Shown: piece after piece, positions 1 through 6,086 of the stretch
Numbering within the stretch: position 1 is the stretch's first letter
How the letters are laid out: the number at the start of each line of letters is the position of its first letter
Assembly (NCBI RefSeq): GCF_024699075.1
Contig: NZ_JAILQF010000402.1
Span: 1 to 8,271 of the forward strand
Direction of reading: 5' to 3'
Origin: Butyrivibrio sp.
GTDB lineage: Bacteria; Bacillota_A; Clostridia; Lachnospirales; Lachnospiraceae
DNA length: 8,271 bases
The notes under the pieces: model-generated
The model's input: only the letters and a program-made list of their open reading frames with translations
Told to the model about the DNA's origin: nothing
The model's database searches: none
Made by a program: the position numbers and the translations under genes

Positions 1-2
1 CT

Positions 3-188
3 TTTGACACCATATGACGACCGGATTGTTCCGTTTCTGCGAAACTCCCACAATCCTCAAATATTCGCAAATCCGCACTACGTGCTACTTTGCTCATATT
101 TGGCGGGTCATAAATTCATATTCGACTTCGAGCAAGCTCGAATCGAAATGACTTTTGACCCTTACGTCATTATTATGCAGGTGTCAAA
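3..188. repeat. Nested inverted-repeat block (MITE-like element or structured RNA)
   Basis: Seen directly: the ends are a perfect 9-bp inverted repeat, TTTGACACC at 3-11 and GGTGTCAAA at 180-188. Inside it is a second inverted pair, ATGACG 14-19 with CGTCAT 165-170. Within these closing stems lie three hairpins. The first pairs 23-29 with 50-56 and 33-37 with 41-45. The second pairs 66-72 with 98-105 (one bulge) and has an inner 75-78/82-85 stem. The third, 105-161, has about 25 pairs interrupted by small bulges and closes on 127-133/136-142. CTTTTGAC also occurs as a direct repeat at 1-8 and 152-159. A 68-codon reading frame crosses the block but has no ribosome site and looks accidental. 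The layout fits either a small non-autonomous transposable element with terminal inverted repeats or a multibranched RNA. I do not recognise a named family. The left flank is only 2 nt, so a target duplication cannot be checked. Confidence 0.55.
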
Positions 189-233
189 TAATCCTTTTTA
201 CGCCTTATGACATTATCTGTATTTCTATAAGGG

Positions 234-263
234 TTGGGGTATTAATGTGATTTATGCTATACT
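234..263 (+). promoter_or_regulatory. Candidate sigma-A promoter with extended -10 for the HAD-cobS unit
   Basis: TTGGGG at 234-239 (weak -35), an 18-bp spacer, then TATACT at 258-263. The -10 is preceded by TGC, which gives an extended -10 (TGn) that can compensate for the poor -35. Transcription would start near 270, about 45 nt before the ATG at 316. The ribosome site GAAAAGG lies at 303-309. No cobalamin riboswitch is visible in the short leader. Confidence 0.5.
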
Positions 264-315
264 CTAGGAAACAGTAGTTATATGTAGTGATTTTGAAATA
301 TAGAAAAGGTATATT

Positions 316-1197
316 ATGGATATTAAATACGATAGAAAAACAAAAGAAGACCTGCCGGTAGTTGCAATATGTTATGACTTTGATAAGACACTGTCTCCTG
401 ATGATATGCAGGCACAGGGTTATATTCAGTCGGTAGGTTATGATGTTGCACAGTTCTGGAAGGATACCAACATTCTTGCCAATCAGCATGACATGGATGT
501 GAACCTTGCTTATATGTACAAGATGGTTCTTGAAGCAGAAGGTAAGCTTATATTTAATAAGGATAAGCTTGCTGAGTATGGTTCTAAGGTTAAGGTATTC
601 CCGGGAGTTGAGAGCTGGTTTGAAAGGATAAGGGAATATGGCAGACAAAAGGGTGTTATCGTAGAACATTATATTATTTCTTCGGGCCTTAAAGAGATGA
701 TAGAGGGAACAGCCATGGCTGATTCCTTTACAAGAATTTATGCCAATTCTTTTTATTACAATGATAAAGGAATTGCAGAGTGGCCGGCTCTCGTAGTTAA
801 CTATACCAACAAGACCCAGTTCCTTTTCAGGATTGAAAAGGGTGTACTTGATATTAATGATCCTGATGTAAATGAATTCTTCAGCCCGGAAGAGCTCAGG
901 GTTCCTTTCAGGAATATGGTCTATATAGGAGACAGCGATACAGATATTCCTTGTATGAGACTTGTTAATTCCCTTGGAGGACATTCAATTGGTGTCTATA
1001 ATCCTGAAACTGGTGATAAATCCAAGGTCTACAAGATGATCCGTGATAACAGGATCAAATTCTTTGCAGCTGCTGACTATAATGAGAATACAGAAATAGA
1101 TATTCTTGTCAAAGCTATAATTGACAGGACAGCCGTTAACGAGAAGCTTGAAGCTGAACATATAAAATCTGTTGAGGAAACCAAAGCTAATATTTAG
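316..1197 (+). CDS. HAD-superfamily phosphatase (phosphoserine-phosphatase-like)
   Basis: A soluble 293-residue haloacid-dehalogenase-type hydrolase, probably a phosphomonoesterase. All four HAD motifs are visible: motif I DFDKT with nucleophile D21 and acid/base D23, motif II Ser in the IISSG stretch (S122), motif III Lys probably K166 in YTNKT, and motif IV GDSDTD with D206 and D210. The roughly 75-residue insert after motif I would form a C1 cap, as in phosphoserine-phosphatase-like members (PF12710 type). The Lys/Glu-rich tail (about 270-293) has no obvious motif. The start at 316 has GAAAAGG six bases upstream. cobS follows after 12 nt, so the two are almost certainly co-transcribed. That makes a role in the last steps of cobalamin assembly conceivable, for example removing the 5'-phosphate from adenosylcobalamin phosphate in place of CobC, but this is inference from position only. 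The substrate cannot be read from the sequence. A long antisense frame over it is a shadow. Confidence 0.88.
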   Translation: MDIKYDRKTKEDLPVVAICYDFDKTLSPDDMQAQGYIQSVGYDVAQFWKDTNILANQHDMDVNLAYMYKMVLEAEGKLIFNKDKLAEYGSKVKVFPGVESWFERIREYGRQKGVIVEHYIISSGLKEMIEGTAMADSFTRIYANSFYYNDKGIAEWPALVVNYTNKTQFLFRIEKGVLDINDPDVNEFFSPEELRVPFRNMVYIGDSDTDIPCMRLVNSLGGHSIGVYNPETGDKSKVYKMIRDNRIKFFAAADYNENTEIDILVKAIIDRTAVNEKLEAEHIKSVEETKANI

Positions 1198-1203
1198 GGA
1201 GGT
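1198..1203 (+). promoter_or_regulatory. Ribosome binding site of cobS
   Basis: GGAGGT starts directly after the TAG stop of the upstream gene and lies 6 nt before the ATG at 1210. The tight spacing supports one transcript and possible translational coupling. Confidence 0.8.
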
Positions 1204-1209
1204 GCAGTC

Positions 1210-1989
1210 ATGCTTAGAAGTCTGGCGATAGCAATTTCCATGTATTCAAGGATTCCAATGCCGCAGTTTGAATGGAAAGAGAAGGACATGAAATATGCCA
1301 TATGCTTCTTTCCGGTTGTAGGTCTTATCATAGGTATTATTGAATACCTTTTCTGGATTCTTGGAAGGAGTATTTATGCTTCCGGCATGATCAAAGCCTG
1401 CATTTTTATAGCTGTTCCTCTTATTGTTACTGGAGGTATACATGCTGACGGTTTCATAGATACATCAGATGCTTTCAGTTCTTTTAAAGATAAGGAACAA
1501 AAGCTTGAGATAATGAAAGATCCTCATGTAGGAGCTTTTGGAATTATAAGATTTGTAATACTTCTTCTTATATATTTGGGATTTACTCATCAGGCATTTG
1601 AGGTTTGTGTCAGAAGACAGTTCTACTGTATATTTGCTTCGTTTATTCTTGCAAGAAGTTTAAGTGGTCTTGCTGCAGTTACGCTAAAAAGTGCCAAGAC
1701 AGGTGGAACACTTCAGACATTTATTAAAGATTCCAACAGGAATATGGCCGCAGGGATACTTGCCTGTCAGTCTGTAGTACTATTTATCTTTATGTTTATA
1801 GCTAACTGGAAGACTGCTCTTGCGTTCCTTATATGTTCTGTACTTGTATATATCTATTATATACGAAGGACATCTATGCAGCTTGGAGGGATTACGGGAG
1901 ATACAGAAGGATGGTATCTGTGCATTCAGGAGGCAGTTTATATGGTGGCTGCGGTAATAGTATGGCATTTATCTATTATCTTTATGTAG
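1210..1989 (+). CDS. cobS: Adenosylcobinamide-GDP ribazoletransferase (cobalamin synthase)
   Basis: Integral membrane enzyme of 259 residues, a normal length for CobS. It joins adenosylcobinamide-GDP to alpha-ribazole (or its 5'-phosphate), giving adenosylcobalamin (or its phosphate) and GMP, the closing step of nucleotide-loop assembly. Family signatures are clear: SRIPMP near the N-terminus (13-18), the Asp-rich metal-binding stretch GGIHADGFIDTSDAFSS (75-91), MKDPHVGAFG (102-111), and GGITGDTEGW near 226-235. Hydrophobic segments lie at about 31-52, 60-76, 112-126, 137-156, 180-198, 202-218 and 242-258. The usual partners cobU, cobT and cobC are absent here. The gene sits only with a HAD phosphatase, so the rest of the pathway must be elsewhere, or the cell mainly salvages corrinoids. 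No B12 riboswitch is seen upstream. Downstream is an AT-rich spacer with only a weak hairpin. Confidence 0.95.
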   Translation: MLRSLAIAISMYSRIPMPQFEWKEKDMKYAICFFPVVGLIIGIIEYLFWILGRSIYASGMIKACIFIAVPLIVTGGIHADGFIDTSDAFSSFKDKEQKLEIMKDPHVGAFGIIRFVILLLIYLGFTHQAFEVCVRRQFYCIFASFILARSLSGLAAVTLKSAKTGGTLQTFIKDSNRNMAAGILACQSVVLFIFMFIANWKTALAFLICSVLVYIYYIRRTSMQLGGITGDTEGWYLCIQEAVYMVAAVIVWHLSIIFM

Positions 1990-2031
1990 TTATCTTTAGA
2001 ATATAATTATTGGATCTGCATCGTATCCGAT

Positions 2032-2061
2032 AAACATAATATTTCATTATTTTTTATGTTT
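2032..2061 (+). terminator. Weak AT-rich hairpin after cobS, possible terminator
   Basis: AAACATAA (2032-2039) pairs with TTATGTTT (2054-2061) around a 14-nt loop, about 45 nt past the cobS stop. The stem is AT-rich and is not followed by a proper T run (only GTTTTAAG), so it would be inefficient at best. No other terminator candidate was found between cobS and the next gene. Confidence 0.25.
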
Positions 2062-2086
2062 GTTTTAAGCATTCTTGGTTTATAAT
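2060..2086 (+). promoter_or_regulatory. Candidate promoter of the zinc-ribbon membrane protein gene
   Basis: A perfect TATAAT at 2081-2086 is preceded by a poor -35 (TTGTTT at 2060-2065, 15-bp spacer). Downstream lies T8A8 at 2097-2112 in what would be the early leader. The AT-rich surroundings make chance matches easy. The gene's ribosome site is AAAGGAG at 2141-2147. Confidence 0.35.
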
Positions 2087-2155
2087 TATTTATAAGTTTT
2101 TTTTAAAAAAAATGAAGCGTTATATATGCATTCAATAATAAAAGGAGATTAAAGT

Positions 2156-3361
2156 ATGAAAAAGAAAGATAAGCAAAACGCACAGCAGGTACAGGCACGG
2201 CCGCCTAAGAAAGGAATCAGGTTATCAACAATAATAGATGTATTCATGTTTATAACAGGAATACTTCTTACAATCATGTTCTTCCTTCCCGTTTATAAGG
2301 ATGCTGTAGCATATGATTCTAACTATTTTAAGTTTGATAATCTGTTTAATATTTTCCCTGATAATGCAGCATCTTATCTGGGACTTGCAGGAAGATTCCT
2401 TGATGATCGTAATGTTGCAGTTACTATCATGATTTTTTCATTCATGTTTGTAATGCCGATCCTTCTTGCAGTATTTACATTCCCTAAACTTAGAAAGATT
2501 TCTGCCCTTGCAATTCTTCCTATCATTATTCTGGTTGGAGGACAGTTCTTCTTCGGAGCAGGATTTATTATCGAGCAGAAGGCTCTCGAGTTTGCACCTT
2601 TAGGATTCTTCTATAGCATACTTATATTTGAACTTCCTGTTCTGTATATCATTTTTATAATTCAGTCAATTATCGAGGCTGGAAGAATCAAAAAAGAAGC
2701 TAAGAATGCTCCTGTTGTAAATAATATTCCTGATCCTTCATATCAGCAGTATGGACCACAGGGCGGTTTCGGACAGCCTATGGGACAGGAATTTGTACCA
2801 CAGGGAGGTTATGGACAGCCACAGCCTCAGCAGTTCGGCGGACCACAGGGCGATTTCGGACAGCCTATGGGACAGCAGTATATGCCACAGGGCGGCTTCG
2901 AGCAGCAGTCACAGCCTATGAACAATCAGCAGTTTGCATCTCAGGACAATTTCCAGCAGGCACCTGTTAATGAACAGCAGCCTCAAAATAATTTCTATTC
3001 TGCAGAACCTTCTTATAATTCTCAGATGCAGGAAGAAGTTTCTGAGACAGTAGCAGAGAATACTTCAAATGTTTATGATAATGCTTCAAACGCATTTGAG
3101 GCAGCAGATAATGCATCTGAAAAGGTAGAAGAGGCTGTAACTGAGAATCTTTCAGAAGCAGTAGAAGAAGTTTCTGAAAAGGTTGAAGAAGCAAATGAAG
3201 CTTCTGAAGTTAAAGAAGTTAAAGAAGAAGTTAAGGATACATTGAATGCAGCAGCTGCAGAAGAGCCTGTAAAGATGCAGCCGGCATTCTGCCAGCAGTG
3301 CGGAGCCAAGCTTGAGCCTGGCGCACTTTTCTGCATGCAGTGCGGTGCACCTGTAAAATGA
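2156..3361 (+). CDS. Membrane protein with Q/G/P repeat linker and C-terminal zinc ribbon, function unknown
   Basis: 401 residues, not assignable to a named function. Order of parts: a Lys/Gln-rich cytoplasmic N-terminus (1-22); four predicted membrane helices at about 24-46, 87-109, 116-138 and 150-173; a Gln/Gly/Pro-rich linker (about 191-280) with imperfect repeats of PQGGFGQPMGQ type; a Glu/Ala/Val/Ser-rich acidic segment (about 290-370) that could be helical or coiled coil; and a C-terminal zinc ribbon with CxxC pairs C379/C382 and C393/C396 (zinc_ribbon_2-like). The basic residues flanking helices 1 and 4 suggest both tails are cytoplasmic. The start has AAAGGAG eight bases upstream. 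The gene appears monocistronic, with its own AT-rich leader and a strong terminator. Zinc-ribbon membrane proteins with disordered linkers are common in Clostridia and mostly uncharacterised. A scaffold or regulatory role is only a guess. Confidence 0.85.
   Translation: MKKKDKQNAQQVQARPPKKGIRLSTIIDVFMFITGILLTIMFFLPVYKDAVAYDSNYFKFDNLFNIFPDNAASYLGLAGRFLDDRNVAVTIMIFSFMFVMPILLAVFTFPKLRKISALAILPIIILVGGQFFFGAGFIIEQKALEFAPLGFFYSILIFELPVLYIIFIIQSIIEAGRIKKEAKNAPVVNNIPDPSYQQYGPQGGFGQPMGQEFVPQGGYGQPQPQQFGGPQGDFGQPMGQQYMPQGGFEQQSQPMNNQQFASQDNFQQAPVNEQQPQNNFYSAEPSYNSQMQEEVSETVAENTSNVYDNASNAFEAADNASEKVEEAVTENLSEAVEEVSEKVEEANEASEVKEVKEEVKDTLNAAAAEEPVKMQPAFCQQCGAKLEPGALFCMQCGAPVK
2753..2905 (+). repeat. In-gene Q/G/P-coding repeats
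   Basis: A 36-nt unit at 2753-2788 recurs at 2840-2875 (87 nt apart) with a single mismatch (GGCGG against GGCGA). Two more diverged partial units start with CCACAGGG near 2798 and 2884. The near-identity at the DNA level, where synonymous changes would be tolerated, suggests recent in-frame duplication. Copy number may therefore vary between strains. Confidence 0.8.
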
Positions 3362-3415
3362 TTTAGTTGTCTGCTTTTCTAAGGAACAACCAAAACTATA
3401 GTTTTAGAATATTTT

Positions 3416-3451
3416 GGACTGTTGTACTAATAGGTACAGCAGTCCTTTTTT
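3416..3451 (+). terminator. Strong intrinsic terminator
   Basis: A 12-bp stem pairs 3416-3427 (GGACTGTTGTAC) with 3434-3445 (GTACAGCAGTCC). It has one G-T wobble, a 6-nt loop TAATAG and six T residues straight after (3446-3451). It ends the zinc-ribbon gene's transcript and insulates the following lytS promoter. Confidence 0.93.
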
Positions 3452-3481
3452 CTTCAAAATCTAACTATTATGTTACCGGAA

Positions 3482-3510
3482 TTGATAATGCAATTTGGAA
3501 GCTGTAAAAT
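3482..3510 (+). promoter_or_regulatory. Sigma-A promoter of lytS
   Basis: TTGATA (3482-3487), a 17-bp spacer, and TAAAAT (3505-3510): five of six matches in each box with ideal spacing. Transcription should begin around 3517, after the terminator and about 45 nt before the ATG at 3561. This excludes the upstream TTG at 3495 as the start, because it lies between the two promoter boxes. Confidence 0.65.
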
Positions 3511-3560
3511 TTATATATAACTGGGGACTTGTATGGGGACAGACTTTCAGGGGGGAGCAT

Positions 3561-5231
3561 ATGGAGCTTTACTACAACATGATTGTCAATATTGGCCTTC
3601 TTGTACTGATCGCCAATGCTTTAGTCAGAATACCTGTAGTCACACAGATAATCTGTGAAGAGAAAAAGCATACGCCTATGGCAGGGCTTGTGCTGGGAGG
3701 AATCTTTGGGGGATTTTGTATATTCTCAACCTGCACCGGGGCCCAGGTTCAGGGAGCAATTCCCAATACAAGAGTACTGGGAGCTCTTGCAGGCGGTCTT
3801 TTGTGCGGGCCTACAGTTGGCATTCTTGCCGGTCTTATTGGTGCTATTCACCGTTTCTTTTTTGATATTCATGGTGTTACAACCTTTGCATGTGCGCTTT
3901 CTACGTTTCTTGAAGGATTTCTGGGAGCATTTCTTTATCAAATATTTCGTAAAAGAAATATAGATTTCGAATGGCAGTACCTGGTTATCATAACTGCCGC
4001 TGCCGAGTGCATGCATATGGCCAATCTTTTGATATTTGTACGTCCCATAAGCATCGCACTGCCAATTGTGCGCATAATTTCTATGCCGATGATCATCTTT
4101 AATTCTATTGGTATGGTTCTGTTCTTCTCAGTATTTAAAGATATTTATACCAGGCAGAATCTGGTGGCGGCAGATAAGATGCAGCTGGCACTAAACATTG
4201 CCGACGCCTGTGTTCTCAATATCAGAAAACATCACCTTACTGATGAGGATTATAGAGAAGTTGAAAAGATCATCAGTGGATTTTCAAGATGTCGTGATGT
4301 CTTTTTTCTTCCCGCAATACGAAAAGAAGAACTAAAAAGCTGCGGCTATGAACTTTCTGATGAATTCTTAAGCGCCATCGACAAAAGGTGTGTTACAGAA
4401 CTGGTCTACAAAAAGAATAAAAGAGTGCTGTCATTAAAGACAACTCTTGTGGCATCAGGTTCTAAAGTTACTTTGGGGAGTGAAGTCTGGGGCTATCTGG
4501 TACTTGTCTTTGACAGGCGCTACTCATCTCCGGAAGCTGCCGGATGTCTTGTTTCGGCTCTTGCTAAATTTTTCACCACCAACTACGAAGCTCATCAGGT
4601 TGAATATCAGAAGAAGATGAGGGAGAGAGCAGAGTTTCGCGTTCTGCAATCCCAGATTAATCCTCATTTTCTTTTCAATTGTCTAAATACCATTTCATGT
4701 TTCTGCAGAGAGAAACCTGAATATGCCAGAGAACTTCTGCAGGCTCTGTCTGTGTACTTTAGACATAACTTAAATTCCAGTGATGCATACATGATAGATG
4801 TCAGCACTGAATTTGACCAGGTAGATGCATATCTGATGCTTGAAAAGGCACGCTTTGAAGAAAGGCTTCAGGTTGTAAAGAATATAGAGGACAATATCCA
4901 TGTGCTGGTTCCTACACTGATCTTACAGCCTATAGTAGAAAATGCCATAAAGCACGGTGCCATGAAAAGAGATATTGGAAGGGTTGAGATTGATGCCAAA
5001 ATGGATGCCGGCGAGCTTGTAATAAAGATATCTGATAATGGCTATGGTATTCCGGATCAGGTACTCAGAGCTTTTAACGACAAGACGACAAAGGGTAAAT
5101 ATGGACTTCTCAATGTTGATGGAAGACTACGCAGCATTTATGGTGATAATCATGGTCTTGAGATAGATACATCGGACAAGGGCACCACTGTAACTATGAG
5201 GATACCGTCAAAGGCTTTGCTGGAGGGATGA
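3561..5231 (+). CDS. lytS: LytS-family 5TM/GAF sensor histidine kinase (BtsS/YpdA-like)
   Basis: Membrane sensor kinase, 556 residues. The ATG at 3561 was chosen over an upstream in-frame TTG (3495) because GGGGGGAG sits just before it and the TTG falls inside the promoter. Domains: 5TM-5TMR_LYT membrane sensor (1 to about 195) with NTR (R71), GGLLCGPTVG and GAIHR (R98); a degenerate GAF-like region (about 205-345); His_kinase with QSQINPHFLFN, phospho-acceptor H369; and HATPase_c with N box LILQPIVENAIKHG (E460, N461), DNGYGI (492-497) and GKYGLLNV (512-519). Close relatives in enterobacteria (BtsS, YpdA) and LytS of Bacillus respond to external pyruvate. R71, R98, C111 and S114 here match the spacing of the four BtsS pyruvate residues as I recall them. 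The gene ends 3 nt before its response regulator, with cstA beyond, so carboxylate sensing rather than autolysis control is the likely job. Confidence 0.93.
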   Translation: MELYYNMIVNIGLLVLIANALVRIPVVTQIICEEKKHTPMAGLVLGGIFGGFCIFSTCTGAQVQGAIPNTRVLGALAGGLLCGPTVGILAGLIGAIHRFFFDIHGVTTFACALSTFLEGFLGAFLYQIFRKRNIDFEWQYLVIITAAAECMHMANLLIFVRPISIALPIVRIISMPMIIFNSIGMVLFFSVFKDIYTRQNLVAADKMQLALNIADACVLNIRKHHLTDEDYREVEKIISGFSRCRDVFFLPAIRKEELKSCGYELSDEFLSAIDKRCVTELVYKKNKRVLSLKTTLVASGSKVTLGSEVWGYLVLVFDRRYSSPEAAGCLVSALAKFFTTNYEAHQVEYQKKMRERAEFRVLQSQINPHFLFNCLNTISCFCREKPEYARELLQALSVYFRHNLNSSDAYMIDVSTEFDQVDAYLMLEKARFEERLQVVKNIEDNIHVLVPTLILQPIVENAIKHGAMKRDIGRVEIDAKMDAGELVIKISDNGYGIPDQVLRAFNDKTTKGKYGLLNVDGRLRSIYGDNHGLEIDTSDKGTTVTMRIPSKALLEG

Positions 5232-5234
5232 TAT

Positions 5235-5966
5235 ATGACCAGAATACTTATCGCAGATGATGAGAGACCTGCAAGAAGTGAACTGCGTTTTTTGCTGGAG
5301 AAGATATTAATAGAGCTGGGACAATACGGAACAGAAATTATCGAGGCTTCAAGCGGTGCGAAAGTGCTGGAGCTAATTGAGGAAAAAACTTTTGATGCCT
5401 GCTTTTTGGATATTGAGATGGGAGATATAAAGGGGACAGAGCTTGCTATGGCTATGCGAGAAAAGAAGCTGGATACAGCTGTCATCTTTGTGACCGCCTA
5501 TGCAAGCTATGCTGTAAATGCCTTTGATGTTGAAGCTATGGACTATGTCTTAAAACCCTTTGATGAGAGCAGGATCAAGAAGTCTGTTCAAAGGCTTCTT
5601 GATAGAGAAATGATACCGGCCAAAAAGCCGGGACCTTTTGCCTTGCCTGCAGGAGACCATATGGAAGTAGTCACTTGTGACAACATCAGTTATATTGAAG
5701 CGATTCACAAAGGAGCTATGGTCCATTGCCATCATGAAATCTATCATTCAGGAGAACCCCTTATAGAATGGGAAAAGAAGCTGAGCCCTGCGGGTGATCA
5801 GTTTGTAAGAGTTCACAAGAGCTTTATTGTAAATCTTAAGGACTGTGAGGCTCTTGTACCTGACTATAATAATGGATATGCCTGCAAACTTAAAGAATGT
5901 GGCGATACTGTGATCCCCATAAGTAGAAATATGATCCATGATGTAAGAGCTAGATTTAATATGTAA
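5235..5966 (+). CDS. lytT: LytTR-family response regulator, partner of the LytS kinase
   Basis: 243-residue cytoplasmic transcription regulator. The receiver domain (1 to about 122) has the acidic pair D8/D9, phospho-acceptor D59 in CFLDIEMG, T87 in the FVTAY switch, and K107 in DYVLKPF. After a short Pro/Lys linker (about 127-137) comes a LytTR DNA-binding domain (about 138-243) with FVRVHKSFIVNL (190-201) and IPISRN (227-232), both typical of the beta-fold recognition region. GGAGGG at 5222-5227, inside the end of lytS, serves as ribosome site. Only 3 nt separate the genes, so translation is probably coupled. LytTR proteins bind as dimers to direct repeats about two helical turns apart, and such a pair lies right after this gene in front of cstA. 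It may be called lytT, btsR or ypdB depending on the reference. Confidence 0.95.
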   Translation: MTRILIADDERPARSELRFLLEKILIELGQYGTEIIEASSGAKVLELIEEKTFDACFLDIEMGDIKGTELAMAMREKKLDTAVIFVTAYASYAVNAFDVEAMDYVLKPFDESRIKKSVQRLLDREMIPAKKPGPFALPAGDHMEVVTCDNISYIEAIHKGAMVHCHHEIYHSGEPLIEWEKKLSPAGDQFVRVHKSFIVNLKDCEALVPDYNNGYACKLKECGDTVIPISRNMIHDVRARFNM

Positions 5967-5969
5967 AAT

Positions 5970-6003
5970 GACATTTCAGTACCTCTTTTTTGCATTTGAG
6001 TAC
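5970..6003 (+). promoter_or_regulatory. Putative LytTR operator: paired direct repeats upstream of cstA
   Basis: CATTTCAGTAC at 5972-5982 recurs as CATTTGAGTAC at 5993-6003, differing by one base, with exactly 21 bp (two helical turns) between starts. Written as decamers, GACATTTCAG and TGCATTTGAG with 11 bp between resemble the E. coli YpdB site (two GGCATTTCAT copies 11 bp apart, from memory). The second copy ends 7 bp before the -35 box, a normal position for an activator. TCAGTAC/GTACTGA (5976-5982, 6000-6006) can also form an inverted repeat, but no T run follows it. Confidence 0.65.
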
Positions 6004-6010
6004 TGATTCA

Positions 6011-6039
6011 TTGTCCGTAAAAACGTCAAGGAATATACT
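6011..6039 (+). promoter_or_regulatory. Promoter of cstA
   Basis: TTGTCC (6011-6016), a 17-bp spacer, and TATACT (6034-6039). The -10 is strong and the -35 imperfect, as expected for an activated promoter. Transcription would start near 6046. The ribosome site AGGAGGGG is at 6073-6080, 6 nt before the ATG at 6087. Confidence 0.65.
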
Positions 6040-6086
6040 GATCATAGGGAAAGTTGTTTCCACTAATAAAGTAGGAGGGGATTCAT

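Noticed and set aside
1..188. CRISPR array
   Set aside because: Repeats are inverted and single, without regular direct repeats and spacers.
4..210. 68-codon + strand frame across the inverted-repeat block
   Set aside because: No ribosome site, and the sequence is explained by stems on both sides; translation gives no recognisable protein.
190..315. Cobalamin riboswitch upstream of the cobS unit
   Set aside because: The leader from the predicted start is only about 45 nt and contains no B12-box-like sequence; the upstream structured block does not resemble the cobalamin aptamer as I know it.
205..984. 259-codon open frame on the - strand over the HAD gene
   Set aside because: The + strand gene shows all four HAD motifs in order; the antisense translation is low-complexity (Ile/Tyr/His/Cys-rich) with no domain and reflects AT-rich codon usage.
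2967..3336. Antisense frames of 75 and 87 codons in the zinc-ribbon gene
   Set aside because: They mirror the low-complexity Glu/Ala/Ser codons of the real gene, giving Ser/Leu-rich shadows.
5976..6006. TCAGTAC/GTACTGA inverted repeat as a terminator between lytT and cstA
   Set aside because: 7-bp stem, 17-nt loop and no T run after it; the direct-repeat reading explains the same bases better. Minor attenuation is not excluded.
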